Part shown: one piece after another, positions 1 to 4,075 of the stretch
How positions within the stretch are numbered: position 1 is the stretch's first letter
Layout: each line of letters starts with the position of its first letter
Assembly (NCBI GenBank): GCA_947585065.1
Contig: CANPWX010000060.1
Location: forward strand, 1-6,953
Direction: 5' to 3'
Length of the DNA stretch: 6,953 bases
Source of the DNA: an uncultured Bacilli bacterium
GTDB lineage: Bacteria; Bacillota_I; Bacilli_A; RF39; UBA660
Translations under genes and position numbers: made by a program
The notes under the pieces: model-generated
What the model was told of the DNA's origin: nothing
Databases searched by the model: none
The model's input: the letters and a program-made list of their open reading frames with translations, nothing else

Positions 1-76
<76 letters not shown>

Positions 77-86
77 GATAGATACC

Positions 87-105
87 AAACTCGGAAAGTT
101 CGAGT
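87..105 (+). other. conserved tRNA trailer hairpin (copy 1)
   Basis: Ten bases after the tRNA CCA lies AAACTCGGAAAGTTCGAG, which can fold as ACTCG-N7-CGAGT. The same 18 bases, with one change that falls in the loop, follow the tRNA-Thr gene at 6681-6698. There is no T-run directly behind it, so it is not itself a good intrinsic terminator; a true terminator follows at 115-146. A role in 3' processing or stability of the precursor is inference. Confidence 0.5.
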
Positions 106-114
106 AAAAATAGG

Positions 115-146
115 AAACGTACTTGGTTATAGTGCGTTTTTATTTT
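115..146 (+). terminator. intrinsic terminator after tRNA-Phe
   Basis: AAACGTAC (115-122) pairs with GTGCGTTT (132-139), giving 8 bp with one G-T pair and a 9-base loop. The stem runs directly into a T-rich tract (TTTTTATTTT, 137-146). It ends the tRNA transcript about 40-70 bases past the CCA. Confidence 0.85.
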
Positions 147-228
147 ACGATTATTTGTCAAAGAAATTTGCATAAAATAAAAAAGGAACATTCAATATTG
201 CAATGCTGAGTACCAAATAATTTGTGTA

Positions 229-271
229 GCACCTAATTCAAACTGTTTGAGTTAGATGCACTTTTAATTTA
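229..271 (+). terminator. orphan terminator-like hairpin
   Basis: CTAATTCAAA (233-242) pairs with TTTGAGTTAG (246-255) over 10 bp with one T-G wobble and a 3-base loop. GCA (229-231) and TGC (257-259) extend the stem across a C-A mismatch. The following tract, ACTTTTAATTT, is only moderately T-rich. No gene ends just upstream, so it may be a remnant or may terminate an unrecognised small RNA between about 147 and 228. Confidence 0.4.
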
Positions 272-343
272 GAATTACGAAAAGTAATGCTATAAGTAAA
301 AGGATGACAACGATTAATTATAATGTTGTAAAATAAAGATTTT

Positions 344-480
344 GAATATAATTCTTGTTAAATTATTTTAGAATTAAATTTTATTATTGTTTTAAAATTG
401 TAGATTCCTATGTCACTCGCACCGGATAGATATCAAACTTGAACTATTATGATTTAATGTTTTAGAATATATTTCTTGTT
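344..480 (+). repeat. 16-base direct repeat, two copies (344-359 and 465-480)
   Basis: GAATATAATTCTTGTT (344-359) and GAATATATTTCTTGTT (465-480) match at 15 of 16 positions and lie 121 bases apart. The second copy carries the first bases of the -35 box (TTGTTT) of the thioredoxin-like gene's promoter. The first copy has an equivalent TTGTTA but no clear -10. In such AT-rich DNA chance similarity cannot be excluded. Confidence 0.35.
400..444 (+). pseudogene. possible tRNA 3'-end relic with trailer
   Basis: Bases 421-444 match the end and trailer of tRNA-Phe (73-96) at 19 of 24 positions, including GATAGATA and CAAACT. Just upstream are ATTCC, as in a T loop and T stem, and CACTCGCACC, which resembles an acceptor strand plus a mutated CCA (CCG). 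No matching GCGAGTG acceptor strand, D arm or anticodon arm lies about 75 bases upstream. This is therefore at most the 3' piece of a tRNA gene, or a copied 3' end such as an attachment-site scar. Confidence 0.35.
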
Positions 481-504
481 TTTTTTAATACTTTTTATTA
501 TAAT
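476..504 (+). promoter_or_regulatory. promoter of the thioredoxin-like gene
   Basis: The -35 box TTGTTT (476-481) and the -10 box TATAAT (499-504) are separated by 17 bases. Transcription should start near 511, immediately ahead of the purine-rich ribosome-binding site at 512-520. Confidence 0.65.
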
Positions 505-531
505 GATAAATAGAAAGAAGTTGAATTTGTT

Positions 532-1248
532 TTGAAGAAAGATAATATGTTATTAGTTGGTTTATTAGGACTTATTGTAGTAATCGCGATTGTCTGTGCT
601 TATTTTGCATTTACTAGTCAAAAAGAAGAATTTAAAGATGCTATAAAAATAAAAGAAGAATATCAATCTTTCAATGATAAAGTAAATGAAAGTAATAAAA
701 AAGAATATCCAATTGTGAATTTAAATGATGATAATCCTTTTGTTTATAAAACTGAAGAAGAAATTGTTCAAATATTAGAAAATGGAACTGGTATTATTTA
801 TTTTGGTTTTCCTAGTTGTCCTTGGTGTAGAACTTTGCTTCCTGTTTTAGAAGAGGTTGCAAATGAAAACAATATTGGAGAAATTTATTATTTAAATATT
901 TATGATATTCGTTCTATGTTCTCTTTAGATGAAAATAAAAAGTTAATTACAGAAAAAGAGGGAAGTAGTGATTATTATAAAATCTTAGATTTATTAAAAA
1001 ATTATTTGGATGACTATATCTTATATACCGAAGATGAAAAAAGTGTGCCAACGAATGAAAAAAGACTTTATGCTCCTACATTAGTTGCTGTTCAAAATGG
1101 AAAAATTAAATACTTTCATGAAGGGACTGTTGATACTCAAAAAGATGGATATGCTAGTTTAAATGCTAATGAAATTAGTGAATTAAAAAGTACTTTAAAT
1201 GAGCTTGTCAATTCTATTAATTTTGGAGTGTGTGATGAGGGCTGTTAA
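532..1248 (+). CDS. membrane-anchored thioredoxin-fold protein with CPWC motif
   Basis: This 238-residue protein has a short positively charged N-terminus, one membrane helix (about 6-27) and a charged linker rich in coiled-coil-like Lys/Glu. A thioredoxin-like domain follows from about residue 65. The redox motif is C96-P-W-C99 after FGFPS, and A181-P182-T183 fits the cis-Pro loop. Family knowledge points to an extracytoplasmic thiol-disulfide oxidoreductase or thioredoxin-like accessory protein, related to the bacteriocin-accessory type; the substrate is unknown. I keep the TTG start at 532 because it retains the KK before the helix and sits 11 bases after AGAAAGAAG (512-520). ATG at 547, with AAGAAAG at 535-541, is the alternative. 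An unusual tail ends C234-x3-C238, encoded inside the gene's own terminator stem. No bacteriocin gene is nearby. Confidence 0.8.
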   Translation: MKKDNMLLVGLLGLIVVIAIVCAYFAFTSQKEEFKDAIKIKEEYQSFNDKVNESNKKEYPIVNLNDDNPFVYKTEEEIVQILENGTGIIYFGFPSCPWCRTLLPVLEEVANENNIGEIYYLNIYDIRSMFSLDENKKLITEKEGSSDYYKILDLLKNYLDDYILYTEDEKSVPTNEKRLYAPTLVAVQNGKIKYFHEGTVDTQKDGYASLNANEISELKSTLNELVNSINFGVCDEGC

Positions 1249-1261
1249 AGCTCTTTTTTTC
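1237..1261 (+). terminator. terminator overlapping the stop codon of the thioredoxin-like gene
   Basis: GAGGGCT (1237-1243) pairs with AGCTCTT (1249-1255) over 7 bp including two G-T pairs. The loop GTTAA contains the TAA stop, and the downstream arm runs into a T tract to 1260. The last coding codons form the upstream arm of the stem. It separates this gene from dnaB, whose own promoter begins at 1262. Confidence 0.8.
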
Positions 1262-1290
1262 TTGAGTATTTTTCTAATCTCTTTTATAAT
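1262..1290 (+). promoter_or_regulatory. promoter of dnaB-dnaI
   Basis: The -35 box TTGAGT (1262-1267) and a perfect -10 TATAAT (1285-1290) have a 17-base spacer. The promoter begins directly after the preceding terminator. The expected start near 1297 leaves a leader of under 20 bases. Confidence 0.75.
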
Positions 1291-1301
1291 ATAGTTAGAG
1301 A

Positions 1302-1309
1302 AGAGGTGG
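1302..1309 (+). promoter_or_regulatory. ribosome-binding site that fixes the dnaB start
   Basis: AGAGGTGG is a strong Shine-Dalgarno sequence five bases before ATG 1315. An in-frame GTG at 1306 lies inside this site, so translation cannot sensibly start there; ATG 1315 is chosen. Confidence 0.85.
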
Positions 1310-1314
1310 TATGG

Positions 1315-2595
1315 ATGAACATCACACTTTTACCAGCAGATAAATATATAGTGATGAATAAAACAATACTAACCGAACAAGATCGAAAAAATATTGTAAG
1401 TTTTTATGAACCGATTATTGGTTCTAATGCTGTTAGTCTTTATTTTACTTTATGGAGAGATTTAGATCGATATGCATTTGTAAGTACCGACTATTCTCAT
1501 CATCATTTAATGACTTTATTGAAGTCTAATTTAGAAACAATCAAAATTGCAAGAAAGACTTTGGAAGCAGTTGGATTATTAAAAACTTATTATGAAGAAG
1601 GAGAACCTAATAATTATGTCTATGAACTTTATTCTCCTATGACTCCGAAGGAATTTTTTGCTAATCCTATTTTTAATGTAGTACTTTATAATAATATTGG
1701 AGCTAGGGAATATGAATTATTAAAAGAAGAGTTTCGTACTGTACCTTTTTCTTTGAAAGATTATCAGGAAATTACTTCTTCTTTTGATGAAGTATTTAAA
1801 TCTTCTAGTGATTCGGTTTCTTTTGAAGCGATTGGAAGAGAAGTATTACCTCTTACTATGCAAGATCAAGTAGATTTTGATTTATTAGTATCTAGTTTAC
1901 CGAAAGGATTAGTTACTGAAAAAACATTTCCTAAAAGGATGAAGGAACTGATTAATAATTTAGCTTTTGTTTATAATTTAGATACTTTAAAAATGTGTGA
2001 GATTGTAAGATTATGTATCAATGAAAAAGGGGCAATTGATAAAGAGGAATTAAGAATTCAAACGAGAAAATACTATCAGTATAATCATCAAGGAAAATTG
2101 CCAACCTTGATTTATCGTACGCAGCCAGAATATTTGAAAGATCCTTCTGGTGATACTTCTAAGAAAGGACGAATTATTGAAGTTTTTGAAAATACTTCGC
2201 CTTATGATTTTTTAAAAAGCAAGTATAATACTGGTATGCCTACGAGTCGAGATTTAAGGCTATTGGAATATTTATTAGTTGATGTAGAACTCAAACCGGC
2301 TGTTGTAAATGTTTTAATTGATTATGTTTTAAAAAAGAATAATAATAAATTAAATAGTTCTTTTGTTGAAACAATTGCGGGACAGTGGAAAAGAATGAAT
2401 ATCCAAACTGCTAAGGATGCGATGATAGTTGCTGAAAAAGAACATAAAAAAATGATTAATAAATTAAATAAAGTAAGTAATAAACCAGTTTCTAGTGAAG
2501 TTCCTGTTTGGTTTGATGAAAAAATTGAAAAAGAAAGTATGACTGAAGAAGAGACATTAGAATTGGAAAGTATGTTGAATAAATATAAAAATTAG
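1315..2595 (+). CDS. dnaB: DnaB/DnaD-family replication initiation protein (helicase co-loader DnaB)
   Basis: The 426-residue product fits Bacilli DnaB, the primosome protein that acts with DnaD and DnaI to load the replicative helicase at the origin and at restart sites. This is not the E. coli DnaB helicase: there is no Walker motif. An N-terminal winged-helix-like region (about 15-110) is followed by a helical middle region. A DnaD-like C-terminal domain (about 297-380) carries F350-xxx-I354-xxx-W358, a form of the family YxxxIxxxW DNA-binding motif with Phe for Tyr. The acidic tail includes PVWF (397-400). The call rests on this layout and on the next gene being dnaI, as in Bacillus. ATG 1315 follows AGAGGTGG. 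The gene is slightly shorter than B. subtilis DnaB (about 470 residues). Confidence 0.88.
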   Translation: MNITLLPADKYIVMNKTILTEQDRKNIVSFYEPIIGSNAVSLYFTLWRDLDRYAFVSTDYSHHHLMTLLKSNLETIKIARKTLEAVGLLKTYYEEGEPNNYVYELYSPMTPKEFFANPIFNVVLYNNIGAREYELLKEEFRTVPFSLKDYQEITSSFDEVFKSSSDSVSFEAIGREVLPLTMQDQVDFDLLVSSLPKGLVTEKTFPKRMKELINNLAFVYNLDTLKMCEIVRLCINEKGAIDKEELRIQTRKYYQYNHQGKLPTLIYRTQPEYLKDPSGDTSKKGRIIEVFENTSPYDFLKSKYNTGMPTSRDLRLLEYLLVDVELKPAVVNVLIDYVLKKNNNKLNSSFVETIAGQWKRMNIQTAKDAMIVAEKEHKKMINKLNKVSNKPVSSEVPVWFDEKIEKESMTEEETLELESMLNKYKN

Positions 2596-2601
2596 GAGGT
2601 G
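2593..2601 (+). promoter_or_regulatory. dnaI ribosome-binding site overlapping the dnaB stop
   Basis: TAGGAGGTG contains both the TAG stop of dnaB (2593-2595) and a near-perfect Shine-Dalgarno sequence, five bases before ATG 2607. This implies co-transcription and probable translational coupling of the two primosome genes. Confidence 0.85.
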
Positions 2602-2606
2602 TCAAA

Positions 2607-3467
2607 ATGAATTTATCCTTTCAAGTTGAAAAAGAAAAATTGGAAGAGAATTTAAAAGAGGCTTGGAAAGATCCTGCATTTGTTGAATTAGTTCAAGCTT
2701 ATCATTTAACAAAAGAAGAGATATTAAAGAAAGTTACAAAATTACAGGATGTCGTTTCTAGTAAAAAAAATTGTGAAAATTGTAAAGGATTATATGAATG
2801 TAAAAATCCATTATTAGGACATCTGTTGGTACCTAAAAAAGAAGAAAATATGTTTTATTTTTCCTATCAACCTTGTAAATATAAAATAGAAGAAAATAAA
2901 AATCGAAAAAGTGAATTTGATTTGAATAAAGAAGCTCGTATGAAAGATATTGATGTTACCGATAAAAAACGAGTGAAAGTTATTCGATGGTTGGATCATT
3001 TTTATGAAAATTTTGATTTTTCTAAAACACAGAAAGGACTTTATTTAAATGGAAGTTTTGGATCTGGAAAAACGTTTCTTATCAGTGCTCTTTTTCATGA
3101 GTTATCTGAAAAGAAAAATGTGACAACGGAAATTATTTATTTTCCAGAAGTTTTAGTTACTCTTAAAGATTGGGATCTTTATGAATATAAAATGAAATAT
3201 TATGAAACTGTTGATTTGTTATGTATTGATGATATTGGTGCTGAAAAAGTGAGTGAATGGAGTCGAGATGAAGTCCTTGGAACGATTCTTCAATCACGAA
3301 TGACTCTTCATCTTCCTACCTTTTTTACTTCTAATTTAACTTTGGAAGAATTAGAAATCCATTTTGAAGGAAAAGAAAAAGATAAAATTAAAGCAAGAAG
3401 AATTATGGAAAGAATTCGTTTTTTAACAGAGGATATGACTTTAATAAGTGAAAATAGACGGCATTAA
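2607..3467 (+). CDS. dnaI: primosomal protein DnaI (AAA+ helicase loader)
   Basis: The 286-residue protein is an ATP-dependent loader that places the hexameric replicative helicase on DNA, in the cytoplasm, with DnaB and DnaD. The N-terminal domain carries C56, C59, C65, H72 and C90, matching the zinc-binding pattern known in B. subtilis DnaI. The AAA+ domain has Walker A GSFGSGKT (149-156), Walker B LLCIDD (204-209), a sensor-1-like TSN (241-243) and an Arg-rich end (R264, R265, R269, R271) where the arginine finger and sensor 2 are expected. Length is close to the usual roughly 310 residues. It starts 11 bases after dnaB and shares its promoter. Its stop overlaps the stop of the convergent gene by four bases, and no clear terminator follows. 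Confidence 0.93.
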   Translation: MNLSFQVEKEKLEENLKEAWKDPAFVELVQAYHLTKEEILKKVTKLQDVVSSKKNCENCKGLYECKNPLLGHLLVPKKEENMFYFSYQPCKYKIEENKNRKSEFDLNKEARMKDIDVTDKKRVKVIRWLDHFYENFDFSKTQKGLYLNGSFGSGKTFLISALFHELSEKKNVTTEIIYFPEVLVTLKDWDLYEYKMKYYETVDLLCIDDIGAEKVSEWSRDEVLGTILQSRMTLHLPTFFTSNLTLEELEIHFEGKEKDKIKARRIMERIRFLTEDMTLISENRRH

Positions 3468-3745
3468 GAACATTTTTTCTTTAGATTTTCTATTTCACAT
3501 TCCATTCTTTTTAAAACGTTAATAATAGAATCCATTTGAGCATTATTGTCTTGGGATTGATTTGTTTGCATTCTACCATTAATTAATGTGACTTGGCCTG
3601 CATAGGCAAGAAGATAATCTCCAAATAAAACAAGCCAGTTACCAACACTGACTGCTTCATTTGGGGTAAGTTCTGGTGAAATTACTGCTCCGATAATTGC
3701 TGCTGAAATTGAATATAATTGGGGATCTATATTGGGAGGAAACAT
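3464..3745 (-). CDS. small unrecognised protein, 93 residues
   Basis: I do not recognise this family. A strong ribosome-binding site (AAGGAGGT, complement of 3751-3758) sits five to six bases before ATG 3745, which makes the gene credible. The N-terminus begins MFPPNIDPQL. Residues 12-23 and 35-50 are hydrophobic and Gly/Ala-rich (IIGAVI; GNWLVLFGDYLLAYAG) but short for clear membrane helices. A polar Gln/Asn linker (60-70) follows. The C-terminus (71-91) is a charged amphipathic helix with heptad-like Ile/Leu/Met spacing, perhaps a short coiled coil, with C83 and C92. No signal peptide is seen. A small oligomeric or membrane-associated protein is inference only. It converges on dnaI (four-base overlap) and diverges from feoA. 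Confidence 0.75.
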   Translation of the reverse strand: MFPPNIDPQLYSISAAIIGAVISPELTPNEAVSVGNWLVLFGDYLLAYAGQVTLINGRMQTNQSQDNNAQMDSIINVLKRMECEIENLKKKCS

Positions 3746-3764
3746 AGATTACCTCCTTTTTTTT

Positions 3765-3770
3765 ATTATA
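3765..3770 (-). promoter_or_regulatory. candidate -10 box of the 93-residue gene
   Basis: TATAAT on the minus strand lies six bases upstream of the Shine-Dalgarno sequence. I find no convincing -35 at 16-18 bases, so this rests on the -10 alone and on the same close -10-to-ribosome-site spacing seen at other genes here. Confidence 0.4.
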
Positions 3771-3791
3771 TGATGTTTGTCCTAAAATTAT

Positions 3792-3822
3792 TTGTACCAT
3801 ATGTAAATGGTAAGAATATACT
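3792..3822 (+). promoter_or_regulatory. candidate feoAB promoter with internal inverted repeat
   Basis: The -35-like TTGTAC (3792-3797) and the -10 TATACT (3817-3822) are 19 bases apart, which is long. Between and across them lies the perfect inverted repeat TACCAT-N6-ATGGTA (3795-3812), and a third TACCAT starts at 3822. A palindrome overlapping the -35 and spacer is where a repressor would bind. An iron-responsive regulator is inference, and the sequence is not a standard Fur box. Confidence 0.5.
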
Positions 3823-3844
3823 ACCATAGAAAGGTATGATATCT

Positions 3845-4075
3845 ATGGAAAAAAAAGCATCAGATTTATTGGTAGGTGAAAGTGGGATTATAAAAAAAAT
3901 AGATTTAGAGGAACAAAAGTATTTTAAAACACTTCATTTAGGGGTTTGTAAAGAAAATCGTATTCAATGTGTTTTTAGAAGTCCATTAAATGATCCTATT
4001 GCTTATAAAATTTATGGTTCTGTTTTTGCTTTGCGTCAAGAGGATGCTGAAAAAATTATGGTGGAATATGCATAA
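3845..4075 (+). CDS. feoA: FeoA, small SH3-like partner of the ferrous iron transporter
   Basis: The 76-residue cytoplasmic protein matches FeoA in length and pattern. HLG (31-33) corresponds to the conserved LG turn, and SPLNDPIAYKIYGSVFALR (46-64) matches the usual P-x-DP-(I/Y)-x-G-LR core. EDAEKIMVE at the end is typical. FeoA supports Fe(II) uptake by FeoB. Where most members have P-G after LG, this one reads VCKEN. An in-frame ATG at 3836 is rejected because it abuts AAAGG (3830-3834); ATG 3845 gives a workable 10-base spacing and the usual FeoA N-terminus. Its last eight bases overlap the start of feoB, which indicates coupled translation. Confidence 0.9.
   Translation: MEKKASDLLVGESGIIKKIDLEEQKYFKTLHLGVCKENRIQCVFRSPLNDPIAYKIYGSVFALRQEDAEKIMVEYA

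Larger units (their letters stand above)
147..475. other. non-coding AT-rich interval with relic pieces
   Basis: This stretch of about 330 bases between the tRNA-Phe terminator and the next promoter has no ORF with a ribosome-binding site that I would accept. It holds an orphan hairpin (229-259) and a tRNA-like 3' end with a trailer similar to that of tRNA-Phe (400-444). It also holds the first copy of a 16-base repeat (344-359), whose second copy overlaps the promoter of the next gene. The interval looks like a decayed tRNA or small-RNA region rather than a lost protein gene. Confidence 0.5.

Noticed and set aside
77..444. Integrated mobile element between tRNA-Phe and the relic 3' end
   Set aside because: No integrase, transposase or other cargo gene fits in the roughly 320 bases between them; only a scar could be argued.
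1306..1314. GTG start for dnaB three codons upstream
   Set aside because: The GTG is part of the Shine-Dalgarno AGAGGTGG; ATG 1315 has correct spacing.
2814..2999. 61-codon minus-strand open frame inside dnaI
   Set aside because: Phe/Ile-rich antisense shadow of an AT-rich gene, with no ribosome-binding site.
3824..3848. CCATAG/CTATGG hairpin with the feoA Shine-Dalgarno in the loop and the ATG in the stem, competing with TACC/GGTA
   Set aside because: The likely feoA transcript starts near 3829, so the upstream arm would not be in the mRNA. It would matter only if an upstream promoter, such as TAAAAT at 3783-3788, is used.
3990..4067. N-terminal extension of FeoB from ATG 3990
   Set aside because: It is out-of-frame reading of feoA; the G1 motif begins nine residues after ATG 4068, as is normal for FeoB.
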